DNA from: an uncultured SAR86 cluster bacterium
Lineage (GTDB): Bacteria; Pseudomonadota; Gammaproteobacteria; Magnimaribacterales; D2472
NCBI GenBank assembly: GCA_902558375.1
Contig: CACEDQ010000009.1
Span: 1-46,394 of the forward strand
DNA: 46,394 bases
Reading direction: 5' to 3'
The translations under genes and the position numbers were made by a program. Position 1 is the first letter of the stretch. Each line of letters begins with the position of its first letter. The notes under the pieces were generated by a model. It was not told the DNA's origin. It was given only the letters and a program-made list of their open reading frames with translations, and did not search any database. Positions 38,445 through 46,383 of the stretch are shown piece after piece.

Positions 38445-38792
38445 ATGTCATCATTAAGAGCAGAAAAAATTGGCGACGAACTAAAAAAAGAAATATCTTT
38501 AATTATCAACAAAGAAACTAAAGATCCACGGCTTCAAAATATTAACATTACTGCTGTAAAAGTTTCAGATGACATAGGTGTAGCAACCGTATTCTATACT
38601 TTAATTGGAGAATCTATAATTAAAGAACAAAGTGAAATAAACCCTAAAATATTAAAAAAATTTTCGGGCATGATTCGATCAAAACTATCAAGAACTATGC
38701 AGATTAGAAGGGTGCCTGTTATAAATTTTAGATTTGATGAAAGTATTGAATATTCCGATAATATTGAAAGCTTATTAAAGAATATAAAATAA
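38445..38792 (+). CDS. rbfA: Ribosome-binding factor A
   Basis: Cold-shock related factor that acts in 16S rRNA 5' end and 30S maturation. The 115-residue KH-like protein shows RAEKIGDELKKEISLIINKETKDPR, the VKVSDDIGVATVFY strand and the LSRTMQIRRVPVINFRFDES segment, all typical. It shares its last base with the truB start (TAATG), so the pair is coupled. The place between infB and truB is conserved. Confidence 0.94.
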   Translation: MSSLRAEKIGDELKKEISLIINKETKDPRLQNINITAVKVSDDIGVATVFYTLIGESIIKEQSEINPKILKKFSGMIRSKLSRTMQIRRVPVINFRFDESIEYSDNIESLLKNIK

Positions 38793-39631
38793 TGGACGGT
38801 TTTTTTCTTCTAAACAAAGAAAAAGGCATAACCTCTAATCAACTTGTACAAAATATAAAAAAATCTTTGAGGTTACAAAAAGTTGGTCACTTGGGAACAC
38901 TAGACCCAATGGCAACTGGATTAATGGTAATTGCAGTTAATAGAGCTACAAAGTTTTCTAGTTATTTTTTAGAATCTGATAAAACATATCATGCAACAGT
39001 AAAACTTGGGTCATCTACTGACACGGATGATGCACTGGGTAAAATTATCGAAACTTCAGATAACCTCCCAACCGAAGAAAATACTCACCAAGTTCTAAAT
39101 TCATTTATTGGAAAGTCATTGCAGATTGCACCTTTTTATTCTGCTTTGAAGCATAAAGGTAAACCATTATATAAATATGCAAGAGAGGGCGATTTGATAT
39201 CAAAACCACCAAGAGAAATTATTGTTTTCTCAATAAAAGATTTTATTTTTGATCACGATGAATGTTCTTTCTTAATTCATTGCTCAAAAGGAACTTATAT
39301 TAGGTCAATTGCAAGAGATTTAGGGAAAAAACTTGGATGTGGCGCTCATTTATCAGGCTTAAAAAGAGTGTCTCAAGGTAAATTTAATACTAATCAAGCA
39401 TCAATTATTGAGGAAGTTAAAATAAAAAATTTAATATCGATTGAAGAAGCATTCAAAGAATTTTCTGCTATTAAATTACAAAATGATCAATTAAAGATTT
39501 TTTTAAATGGCGGAAAATTAACAAACATTAATTACGAAGATAATGACTATAGAATTTATGATTCATCATCAGCTTTTCTTGGCCTTGGCAATGTGTCTAA
39601 CAATGTTCTAGCCTTAAAACGACTTGTTTAA
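38792..39631 (+). CDS. truB: tRNA pseudouridine(55) synthase
   Basis: Makes pseudouridine 55 in the T loop of tRNAs. In 279 residues: FFLLNKEKGITSNQLV at the start, the catalytic Asp38 in GHLGTLDPMATG, the YHATVKLGSSTDTDD segment, and CSKGTYIRSIARDLG. The C-terminal PUA-like part is short relative to E. coli (314 residues). The stop is followed by an 86-base leader region before rpsO. Confidence 0.96.
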   Translation: MDGFFLLNKEKGITSNQLVQNIKKSLRLQKVGHLGTLDPMATGLMVIAVNRATKFSSYFLESDKTYHATVKLGSSTDTDDALGKIIETSDNLPTEENTHQVLNSFIGKSLQIAPFYSALKHKGKPLYKYAREGDLISKPPREIIVFSIKDFIFDHDECSFLIHCSKGTYIRSIARDLGKKLGCGAHLSGLKRVSQGKFNTNQASIIEEVKIKNLISIEEAFKEFSAIKLQNDQLKIFLNGGKLTNINYEDNDYRIYDSSSAFLGLGNVSNNVLALKRLV

Positions 39632-39717
39632 TGACCAGATTAGTTATAAGATTCGCACGCTTACTTTAGTTGTACGAGGTTTGCATTTTATTAATAAGTA
39701 CATCGAGGAATATAAAT

Positions 39718-39987
39718 ATGGCACTTTTAGCTAACGAAAAAGAAAAAATTGTTGGAAAATTTCAAAGAACAGACAACGACACAGGATCTCCTGAAGTTCA
39801 AATTGCGTTGTTAACAGAAAATATCAATAAATTACAAAGTCATTTTAAAACACATAAAAAAGACCACCATTCAAGAACAGGGTTAATAAGAATGGTAAAC
39901 CTAAGAAGAAAGCTTTTAGCCTATCTAAAAAGAAAAAACCCAGATAGTTATAAAGAGGTTGTAAAGCAATTAAAACTTCGTGGTTAA
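39718..39987 (+). CDS. rpsO: 30S ribosomal protein S15
   Basis: Primary 16S rRNA-binding protein of the small subunit platform. The 89-residue protein shows [38 protein letters not shown] and [16 protein letters not shown], nearly canonical. A frame extends upstream to 39670, but the start at 39718 has a GAGGAA seven bases before it and gives the normal S15 N-terminus. In E. coli S15 represses its own mRNA through a leader pseudoknot; the 86-base leader here is long enough for that. It pairs with pnp, 26 bases downstream. Confidence 0.97.
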   Translation: MALLANEKEKIVGKFQRTDNDTGSPEVQIALLTENINKLQSHFKTHKKDHHSRTGLIRMVNLRRKLLAYLKRKNPDSYKEVVKQLKLRG

Positions 39988-40013
39988 TTATAAAAACATA
40001 AAAAAGGATAATC

Positions 40014-42146
40014 GTGGAAAATAATAAATTAGAATCTACATCGGTAGAATTTCAGTATGGAAATAAATTAGTAAAATTAGAAACAAATAAAGTTGCAAGA
40101 CAAGCTACAGCTGCAGTTGTTGTAACAATAGATGATTTGGTTGTTCTTACAACTGTAGTCGCAAAAAAAGAAGCAGATCCTGGAAAAGATTTTTTTCCGT
40201 TAGCTGTATTTTATCAAGAAAAATTTTATGCAACAGGTGTAATTCCTGGAGGTTTTTTTAAACGAGAGGCTAGGCCCACTGAAAGAGAAACATTAACATC
40301 GAGGCTAATTGATAGACCTATTAGACCTTTATTCCCAGAAGAGTTTAAAAACGAGGTTCAGGTCTTTTCAACAGTGATGTCATCAGGTAAAGATCAAAAT
40401 CCTGATATAGCTGCCATGATTGGTGCTTCAGCAGCTCTATGTGTAGCAGGTGTTCCTTTCGATGGACCTATGGGTGCTGCTAGGGTGGGGTTCATAGATG
40501 GTAACTACGTTTTAAATCCGACATTTGCGGAGCTAGAAGAGTCATATCTTGATATGGTTGTAGCTGGAACTGAACAAGCGGTTCTAATGGTTGAGTCCGA
40601 GGCAAAAGAATTAAATGAAGATCTTATGCTTGGTGCGGTATTATTCGGCCATCAAGAAATGCAGGCAGTTATAAGTGCTTGTAAGGAGCTTAAAGATAAA
40701 GCAGGAAAAGAAGACTGGGTCATTACACCAGATGAAGAATCTCCAAGATATTACTCAGAGTTACAAGAAAAATATACTGACCAAATTAAAAATGCTTTTA
40801 CTATAAAGCTTAAATCCGAGAGATCTGAGGCTATAAGTAAAATTAGAGAAGATATTGTTAATTCATATCCTGAAGCTGATGACATTCAATTAGGAAAAGT
40901 TTTAGGCGCTTTTAAAAATCTAGAAAAGGACATAGTTAGACAAAATATTTTAAGTAATCAGCCAAGGATTGACGGGCGAGATACAGATACAGTTAGACCA
41001 ATTTTTATCGAAACTGATGTTTTACCAAGCACTCACGGATCATCTTTATTTACAAGAGGTGAAACACAAGCAATTGTTGTTGCAACATTAGGCTCATCAA
41101 GAGATGCTCAAAGAATTGAAGCTATTGAAGGTCAAGGAACTGACAATTTTATGCTGCATTATAATTTTCCAGCATACAGTGTTGGAGAAATAGGAATGCC
41201 AATGGGTCCAAAAAGAAGAGAAATTGGACATGGAAATTTAGCAAAAAGAGCTATTAAAGCTGTATTACCGGATGTAACAGATTTTGGATACACGATGAGG
41301 GTAGTATCTGAGATTACTGAATCTAATGGTTCAAGTTCAATGGCATCAGTTTGTGGAACCTCCTTATCATTAATGGATGCTGGAGTTCCTATCTCAAGTC
41401 CAGTTGCAGGTATAGCAATGGGGCTAATTAAGGAAGGTGATGACTTTGCAGTGCTTACTGATATTCTGGGTGATGAAGATCATTTAGGTGATATGGATTT
41501 TAAAGTAGCCGGAACAGAAACAGGTATTACTGCTCTTCAAATGGATATTAAAATCCAAGGTATAAACGAAGCTATTATGGAAGTTGCTTTAACAAAAGCA
41601 AAAGCTGCAAGGACTCATATTCTTGGAATAATGAACGAAGCTATTTCAGCTCCAAAGGATTTATCTGAAAATGCCCCTGCAATGAAAACTTTTATGGTTG
41701 ATAAAGATAAGATCAAAGAGATTATCGGTAAAGGCGGAGCAGTTATAAAATCAATGCAAGAAAAAACAGGGGCAACAGTTGATATTGATGATGATGGAAC
41801 TGTTTCTGTGTTTGGCCAAAATCAGTCTTCAATGAAAGCATGCCTTGAAATAATTGAGGGTATTTTGGAGGAGCCTGAGCTTGATAAGGTATATAAAGGT
41901 ACTGTTGTAAAGATTGTTGATTTTGGTGCCTTTGTAAATATTTTGCCTGGTAAGGATGGATTGTTACATATATCTGAAATTGCTCATGAAAGAACAGAAA
42001 ATGTTAGTTCTGTGCTTACAGAAGGACAGGAAATTGATGTGAAACTCATAGGTTTTGATAGGGGTAAGATGAAATTATCTGCCAAGGCCTTAATCAAAAA
42101 AGCAAATATTGACGATTCTGAAGCTGAAGATAGTCCTGAAGAATAA
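40014..42146 (+). CDS. pnp: Polyribonucleotide nucleotidyltransferase (PNPase)
   Basis: A 3'-5' phosphorolytic exoribonuclease of the degradosome. In 710 residues: first RNase PH domain ([20 protein letters not shown] with RPIRPLFP), an alpha-helical linker, second RNase PH domain ([36 protein letters not shown]), KH domain with [13 protein letters not shown] (near 565), and an S1 domain ([20 protein letters not shown]). The start is GTG at 40014 after an AGGA. An intrinsic terminator lies 20 bases downstream. Confidence 0.97.
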   Translation: MENNKLESTSVEFQYGNKLVKLETNKVARQATAAVVVTIDDLVVLTTVVAKKEADPGKDFFPLAVFYQEKFYATGVIPGGFFKREARPTERETLTSRLIDRPIRPLFPEEFKNEVQVFSTVMSSGKDQNPDIAAMIGASAALCVAGVPFDGPMGAARVGFIDGNYVLNPTFAELEESYLDMVVAGTEQAVLMVESEAKELNEDLMLGAVLFGHQEMQAVISACKELKDKAGKEDWVITPDEESPRYYSELQEKYTDQIKNAFTIKLKSERSEAISKIREDIVNSYPEADDIQLGKVLGAFKNLEKDIVRQNILSNQPRIDGRDTDTVRPIFIETDVLPSTHGSSLFTRGETQAIVVATLGSSRDAQRIEAIEGQGTDNFMLHYNFPAYSVGEIGMPMGPKRREIGHGNLAKRAIKAVLPDVTDFGYTMRVVSEITESNGSSSMASVCGTSLSLMDAGVPISSPVAGIAMGLIKEGDDFAVLTDILGDEDHLGDMDFKVAGTETGITALQMDIKIQGINEAIMEVALTKAKAARTHILGIMNEAISAPKDLSENAPAMKTFMVDKDKIKEIIGKGGAVIKSMQEKTGATVDIDDDGTVSVFGQNQSSMKACLEIIEGILEEPELDKVYKGTVVKIVDFGAFVNILPGKDGLLHISEIAHERTENVSSVLTEGQEIDVKLIGFDRGKMKLSAKALIKKANIDDSEAEDSPEE

Positions 42147-42166
42147 ATTCATTTTTTGATATTATT

Positions 42167-42198
42167 AAAACCGAAATGTCAAATTTTCGGTTTTTTTT
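42167..42198 (+). terminator. Intrinsic terminator of the rimP-pnp operon
   Basis: AAAACCGAAA (42167-42176), an 8-base loop, TTTCGGTTTT (42185-42194), with the T run continuing to 42198. It lies 20 bases after the pnp stop. Confidence 0.85.
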
Positions 42199-42280
42199 GT
42201 TCACAAAATTTGAATCCTTTCTCTTTTTATGGTCTCATGTAGGCTGCAAATCATAAATAACCTAATAGGGGGGAATAATT

Positions 42281-42502
42281 ATGCGAGCAATTGATACATT
42301 AAAAGATATAGTAGCTGACTTAACATCACTATTAATTGGTGTTGTTGGTTTAGGTGTTGTAGCAGGTATTGTATTTGGCGGTAACGTAGCATTTTTCAAC
42401 GATGTTCTTGATGGACTAATGGGAGTTGTTGCAACGCTAGGAGAAAATGGATTAGTAGGACTTTTAGTGGCTGCTATTCTAATTGGTTTACTTAATAAGT
42501 AA
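42281..42502 (+). CDS. Small two-helix membrane protein, paralogue 1 (unknown)
   Basis: I do not recognise this 73-residue protein. It has an amphipathic N-terminus (about 1-14) and a Gly/Val-rich membrane helix (about 17-34) ending in FGG. A short loop with FFNDVLDGL follows, then a second helix (about 47-71) and the ending NK. It aligns without gaps to the next gene product over 73 columns with 21 identities (about 29%). The ATG has a very strong ribosome site: an A followed by six Gs (42267-42273) seven bases upstream. No signal peptide cleavage site is visible. High expression is inferred. Its two-helix hairpin size resembles VirB2-type pilins or holins, but nothing else supports either. 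Confidence 0.75.
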   Translation: MRAIDTLKDIVADLTSLLIGVVGLGVVAGIVFGGNVAFFNDVLDGLMGVVATLGENGLVGLLVAAILIGLLNK

Positions 42503-42512
42503 TCTCTAAAAA

Positions 42513-42538
42513 TAAGAAGGGCCTATAGGCCCTTCTTA
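42513..42538. terminator. 26-bp perfect palindrome, probable bidirectional terminator
   Basis: TAAGAAGGGCC, loop TATA, GGCCCTTCTTA. As RNA, an 11-pair stem on either strand. On the + strand an A run precedes and the 3' arm is T-rich (CTTCTTACTTTAAC). On the minus strand TTATTTTTAG follows, a better T tract. It separates the paired small genes and ends eight bases before the second start codon. Confidence 0.65.
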
Positions 42539-42546
42539 CTTTAACA

Positions 42547-42777
42547 ATGAAATATAAATCATTTCTAAATTCTATAAAAGATTTTTTTACACGACTAACA
42601 GATGTGCTAGTACCAGTAGTTTCTGTAGCTTTATTATTAGGCGTAATTTTTGGTCCAGATGCCCCTTTTATAGGAGATGTATATAAAAACCTATCAGATC
42701 TTTTAAACTTAATCGGTACTGATGGAATTCTTGGTTTAGTATCTATAATTATAATTTTAGCTTATCTTAAGAAATAA
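42547..42777 (+). CDS. Small two-helix membrane protein, paralogue 2 (unknown)
   Basis: A 76-residue paralogue of the previous gene product, with three extra N-terminal residues and otherwise a gap-free match. Conserved columns include the KD and LT of the N-terminal helix, VV, GVIFG against GIVFG, the F-x2-DV-x3-L in the loop, the G-x2-G-x2-GL segment, and the terminal Lys. Hydrophobic helices lie at about 19-36 and 60-73. Unlike its neighbour it has no Shine-Dalgarno: the 3' arm of the palindrome ends eight bases before the ATG. It may be expressed at a much lower level, or by reinitiation. It ends seven bases from the elongator tRNA-Met, which is on the other strand. Function unknown. Confidence 0.7.
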   Translation: MKYKSFLNSIKDFFTRLTDVLVPVVSVALLLGVIFGPDAPFIGDVYKNLSDLLNLIGTDGILGLVSIIIILAYLKK

Positions 42778-42783
42778 AAGAGT

Positions 42784-42860
42784 TGGTGGCTATGGGTGGA
42801 ATTGAACCACCGACCCCAGCGTTATGAGTGCTGTGCTCTAACCATCTGAGCTACATAGCC
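42784..42860 (-). tRNA. Elongator tRNA-Met (CAU)
   Basis: A 77-base minus-strand tRNA with CCA encoded. The acceptor GGCTATG pairs fully with CATAGCC, so it is not an initiator; the anticodon loop is CTCATAA. It resembles E. coli metT rather than the CAU tRNA-Ile (whose acceptor is GGCCCCT). An elongator tRNA-Met beside ychF is also found in Pseudomonas. Confidence 0.93.
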
Positions 42861-42869
42861 AATCGTTGA

Positions 42870-42897
42870 ATGATAAGTCCTAGAATTCAAGAGTCAA
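42870..42897 (-). promoter_or_regulatory. Promoter of elongator tRNA-Met
   Basis: On the minus strand TTGACT (42897-42892), a 16-base spacer and TATCAT (42875-42870), both five of six to consensus, end ten bases before the tRNA 5' end. This lets the tRNA be made apart from the ychF operon upstream. Confidence 0.65.
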
Positions 42898-42915
42898 TAT
42901 TTTTTTTCATTAACT

Positions 42916-44004
42916 TTAAACATTAAACTTAAAATGAATTACATCACCATCTTTTACAATATAATCTTTTCCTTCGAGCCTTAATTTACCTTTTTCTTTT
43001 GAACCAGACTCTCCATTGCATGAGATGTAGTCCTCAAAACTAATTACTTCGGCTTTTATAAACCCTCTTTCAAAATCAGTATGAATGACTCCTGCTGCAT
43101 TGGGTGCAGTTGAGTTATTCTTAATGGTCCATGCTCTTATTTCCTGAGGTCCGGCAGTAAAATATGTTTGAAGTCCAAGAAGTTCATATCCTTTAAAAAT
43201 AATTTTATTTAGAACAGGCTCATCCATATCCATTAATTCTAAATATTCTTTTCTTTCCTCATCATCCAAAATAGATATCTCTTGCTCAATCTTAATTGAT
43301 GTTGGTATAACTGTATTGCCTGATAGATTTGCAAATTCTATTAATTTTCTTAGAGCATCATCTGAAGATCCATTATCAGAAATATTTGCAATATAAAATG
43401 TTGGCTTAGAGCTAAGTAATTGAAAATTTTTAATAATTAACTTTTCCTCTTCATTGAAACCTTCGATATTTATAAGTCTTCCTTGATCAAGTTCGCTCTT
43501 AATTCTTAATAAGACCTCATGTTCAGTCTTATTTTTTTTATCGTTGGTTTTCAGAAGTTTTTCACATTTTAATATTCTTTTACTGACCGTTTCTAAGTCA
43601 GACATTATTAATTCAAGATTGATTATTTCAGCATCTCTTACCGGGTCAATCGATCCATCAACATGAGTAATATTTTCATCTTCAAAACACCTTACAACAT
43701 GAGCTAAGGCATTCATCTCTCTGATATTAGAAAGGAATGCATTGCCTAAACCCTCTCCTTGAGAGGCGCCTTTTACAAGGCCTGCAATATCCACAAGGTC
43801 TAGGCTTGCTGGAATTATCTTTTTTGAATTTACGATATCGTTTAGTTGCTTCAATCTATTATCTGGAAGAGGGACCTTTCCAACATTGGGTTCTATGGTA
43901 CAAAAAGGAAAGTTTTCTGCAGGTATTGAAGATTTAGTTAAAGCATTAAAAAGAGTGGATTTACCTACATTTGGAAGCCCAACAATACCGCATTTAAATC
44001 CCAT
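42916..44004 (-). CDS. ychF: Ribosome-associated ATPase YchF (OLA1 family)
   Basis: Obg-like P-loop protein that prefers ATP and binds ribosomes; linked to oxidative stress control. In 362 residues: Walker A GLPNVGKS (9-16), the FPFCTIEPNVG switch, DIAGLVKGASQGEGLGN, a coiled-coil insertion (about 140-200), and a C-terminal TGS domain with AWTIKNNSTAPNAAGVIHTDF and the KDYIVKDGDVIHFKFNV ending. The start is one base after the pth stop. The family residue NxxE in place of NKxD is the known reason for ATP use; here the segment is not fully clear. Confidence 0.95.
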   Translation of the reverse strand: MGFKCGIVGLPNVGKSTLFNALTKSSIPAENFPFCTIEPNVGKVPLPDNRLKQLNDIVNSKKIIPASLDLVDIAGLVKGASQGEGLGNAFLSNIREMNALAHVVRCFEDENITHVDGSIDPVRDAEIINLELIMSDLETVSKRILKCEKLLKTNDKKNKTEHEVLLRIKSELDQGRLINIEGFNEEEKLIIKNFQLLSSKPTFYIANISDNGSSDDALRKLIEFANLSGNTVIPTSIKIEQEISILDDEERKEYLELMDMDEPVLNKIIFKGYELLGLQTYFTAGPQEIRAWTIKNNSTAPNAAGVIHTDFERGFIKAEVISFEDYISCNGESGSKEKGKLRLEGKDYIVKDGDVIHFKFNV

Positions 44005-44005
44005 A

Positions 44006-44572
44006 TTATCTCGTATGTAGTTGTTTTTGTAATTTAGAAAATTCTTGAGAACATAATGTATTAAAGTTTATGCTGAATAGTTCATAAGCTTCGTCAATAT
44101 ATTTTCTATCAGTTGGATGAAATTTGTTTAAAACCCAACTAGAAACTAAATCTTTACTACCTGGATGACCTATGCCAATTCTTATTCTTAGGTAATCGTT
44201 TGCTCCAGTTTTTTCAAAGATATCTTTAAGTCCATTGTGTCCACCATGACCGCCACCTTCTTTTAATCTGACCTCTCCGGGGTTTAAATCTAAATCGTCA
44301 TGAAAAATAATAATTTTATTATTAGGAAGATTGATATTCTTTACTAGTTTAGAGACAGTACGACCGCTATTGTTAACATAATTGTCTGGAATAACCCAAA
44401 GAATTTCTTCTGCATGGGAGTGAGTTATATCTGCTTCGATGCCACTTTTTGCAACAAAGTCACAGCAATGAGATTCACTAAGCTTAATCAACCACTCTTT
44501 ACCAATATTATGTCTAGTGCCGTTATATTTTGCTCCAGGATTGCCCAGACCAATTAAGCAAAGCTTAAGCAC
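44006..44572 (-). CDS. pth: Peptidyl-tRNA hydrolase
   Basis: Releases tRNA from peptidyl-tRNA dropped during translation. In 188 residues: GLGNPGAKYNGTRHNIG with Asn11 and catalytic His21, the NNSGRTV segment, FHDDLDL (90-96), and GGGHGGHNGLKDI (107-118). The length matches E. coli (194). Its start is five bases after the rplY stop and it leads into ychF after one base. Confidence 0.96.
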   Translation of the reverse strand: MLKLCLIGLGNPGAKYNGTRHNIGKEWLIKLSESHCCDFVAKSGIEADITHSHAEEILWVIPDNYVNNSGRTVSKLVKNINLPNNKIIIFHDDLDLNPGEVRLKEGGGHGGHNGLKDIFEKTGANDYLRIRIGIGHPGSKDLVSSWVLNKFHPTDRKYIDEAYELFSINFNTLCSQEFSKLQKQLHTR

Positions 44573-44577
44573 AATTT

Positions 44578-45291
44578 TTAGCTCTCTTCAGATCCTTCTG
44601 CAGAGTCTTCAGAAGTTGATTCTTCACCACCTTCTTGAGCACCACCTTCTCCAGCAGCATCTTCTTCAGCAGCAGCTTCTTCACTTTCTTCAACAATAGG
44701 CTCTTCTTCAACAGCTTTAGGAGCATTAACAGACACAACCATTTGATCGGTTTCTTCTGTAAGTCCAGGTATCTCTGATCCTTCAGGTAAAGTAACTTCT
44801 GTAAGTCTTATTGATGCACCTAATTCAAGCATTGAAACATCTACATCTATTGACTCAGGTATATTTCCAGCTAAACACATAATCTCAACCTCTCTGATAG
44901 CCTTTGTTATTAAACCACCATCATTCTTAACGCCAACACACTCTTCTTCGTTGACAAAGTTCATAGGAATAACAACTTTTAGTTTAGTTTTTCTAGAAAC
45001 TCTTTGAAAATCAGCATGAAGTAATTTGCCTTTTGCAGGATCTCTTTGGAGCTCTTTTAATACAACTTTCTCTTCAAGGTCGCCATTTTTAATTAGAAGG
45101 ACCTGTGTATAAAAAAGTTCATTTTGAGACGCTTTAGTAAGCTCATTTAGATGCAACTTTAAATTTAAAGATTCTTTTTCATCTCCATAAACTATCGCTG
45201 GAACCATTCCATCAACTTTTCTAATAACTCTAGCTTTATTAGACCCAGTTCTTTCTCTTGTTTCAGCATTTAAAACTATTTGTTCGCTCAT
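44578..45291 (-). CDS. rplY: 50S ribosomal protein L25, long (Ctc/TL5) form
   Basis: Binds 5S rRNA. Two folded domains: the N-terminal L25 domain (1-92) with NAETRERTGSNKARVIRK and VPAIVYG, and the TL5-type C-terminal domain (93 to about 190) with the VPMNFVNEEECVGVKNDGG-like strand and IRLTEVTLPEGSEI. They are followed by a low-complexity tail of about 45 residues made of Glu, Ala, Gly and Ser. E. coli L25 has only the first domain; the long form is usual in other Gammaproteobacteria, but the acidic tail makes this one longer (237 residues). A GAGGA ribosome site precedes the ATG. It follows prs after nine bases. Confidence 0.94.
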   Translation of the reverse strand: MSEQIVLNAETRERTGSNKARVIRKVDGMVPAIVYGDEKESLNLKLHLNELTKASQNELFYTQVLLIKNGDLEEKVVLKELQRDPAKGKLLHADFQRVSRKTKLKVVIPMNFVNEEECVGVKNDGGLITKAIREVEIMCLAGNIPESIDVDVSMLELGASIRLTEVTLPEGSEIPGLTEETDQMVVSVNAPKAVEEEPIVEESEEAAAEEDAAGEGGAQEGGEESTSEDSAEGSEES

Positions 45292-45300
45292 AATATCCTC

Positions 45301-46254
45301 TTATATAAACATCTCACTTAGAGATTCTTCATTGCTTAATCTTTTAATGCATTCTGCAATTGTTGCACCTAAAGAAATGACGCGTATTTTACTGCATTTT
45401 TCACCTTCATGTGACAATGGAATTGAATTTGTTACCACAAGTTCATCAATTTCTGACTTATTTAATCTTTCTATTGCTGGACCAGAGAGTACAGGGTGAG
45501 TTATATATGCCTTTACTCCAGCTGCACCGTGTTCTTTCAATGCTTTGGCTGCATTACAAAGCGTGCCTGCTGTATCGATAATATCATCTGGAACAATACA
45601 TACTTTACCCTCAATATCACCAATTATGTTCATCACTTCAGATTGATTTGCTGCAGCTCTTCTTTTGTCTATGATTGCTAAATCGGCATCATTTAACTGT
45701 TTTGCTAAAGCTCTTGATCTCACTACACCTCCAACATCTGGAGACACAACAACAATATTATTGTCTGGATTATTTTTTTTGATATCGTCAACCATCAATT
45801 TAGTTGCATAGACATTGTCAGCAGGCATATCAAAAAAACCTTGTATAGTTTCTGAATGTAGATCTACAGTTAAAACTCTATCAATTCCAACAGAATAAAA
45901 CATATCAGCTACAACTTTAGCACTAATTGGTACTCTGGCAGATCTAACCCTTCTATCTTGTCTCGCATAACCATAGTATGGAACGATTGCTGTAATTCTG
46001 GATGCAGAAGATCTTTTAAGAGCATCTGCCAGTAACATTAATTCCATTAAATTTTTATTAGAAGGAGCACATGTAGATTGGAGTATGAAAGTATCATGAC
46101 CTCTAACATTATCTTCAATTTGAACTTTTATTTCACCATCAGAAAAATAGCCAACATCTGCTTTAGATATCTTTATATCTAATATTTTAGCAACCTCATT
46201 AGCAAGCTCTGGGTTAGCTGTTCCAGTGAAAAGATCTAGGATTTGTTTGCTCAT
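45301..46254 (-). CDS. prs: Ribose-phosphate pyrophosphokinase
   Basis: Makes PRPP for nucleotides, histidine and tryptophan. In 317 residues: [14 protein letters not shown] near 40-52, [20 protein letters not shown] (ATP site), [15 protein letters not shown], and the PRPP loop [16 protein letters not shown] (near 217-232). Class I enzyme. A GAGGAAA ribosome site precedes the ATG, and the gene starts 19 bases after tRNA-Gln on the same strand, so they are likely co-transcribed. Confidence 0.97.
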   Translation of the reverse strand: MSKQILDLFTGTANPELANEVAKILDIKISKADVGYFSDGEIKVQIEDNVRGHDTFILQSTCAPSNKNLMELMLLADALKRSSASRITAIVPYYGYARQDRRVRSARVPISAKVVADMFYSVGIDRVLTVDLHSETIQGFFDMPADNVYATKLMVDDIKKNNPDNNIVVVSPDVGGVVRSRALAKQLNDADLAIIDKRRAAANQSEVMNIIGDIEGKVCIVPDDIIDTAGTLCNAAKALKEHGAAGVKAYITHPVLSGPAIERLNKSEIDELVVTNSIPLSHEGEKCSKIRVISLGATIAECIKRLSNEESLSEMFI

Positions 46255-46273
46255 TATTTTCCTCTTTTAAAAA

Positions 46274-46348
46274 TGGCTGGGGTGGTAGGATTCGAACCTA
46301 CGCATGACGGGATCAAAACCCGTTGCCTTACCGCTTGGCTACACCCCA
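46274..46348 (-). tRNA. tRNA-Gln (UUG)
   Basis: A 75-base minus-strand tRNA with CCA encoded. The acceptor TGGGGTG pairs with CACCCCA, the D arm has AGCCAAGCGGTAAGGC, the anticodon arm is ACGGG-TTTTGAT-CCCGT (anticodon TTG), and the T loop TTCGAAT. A weak first pair U1-A72 is typical of tRNA-Gln. The tRNA-Gln/prs neighbourhood is shared with pseudomonads. Confidence 0.96.
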
Positions 46349-46377
46349 GTGTTACACAAACTCCTTTAAAGGCGAAT

Positions 46378-46383
46378 ATTGTA
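46378..46383 (-). promoter_or_regulatory. Possible -10 box of tRNA-Gln
   Basis: TACAAT on the minus strand, 29 bases before the mature tRNA 5' end. The place of the -35 hexamer falls off the window, so this cannot be confirmed. Confidence 0.3.

Noticed and set aside
42281-42777. Calling the small membrane proteins a toxin-antitoxin pair or holin system
   Set aside because: The two are paralogues with the same topology, with no lysis gene, antisense RNA or antitoxin-like partner visible. Size alone is not enough.
42784-42860. Reading the CAU tRNA as tRNA-Ile2 (the TilS substrate)
   Set aside because: Its acceptor stem GGCTATG and arms follow elongator tRNA-Met (metT-like), not the GGCCCCT type of CAU tRNA-Ile.
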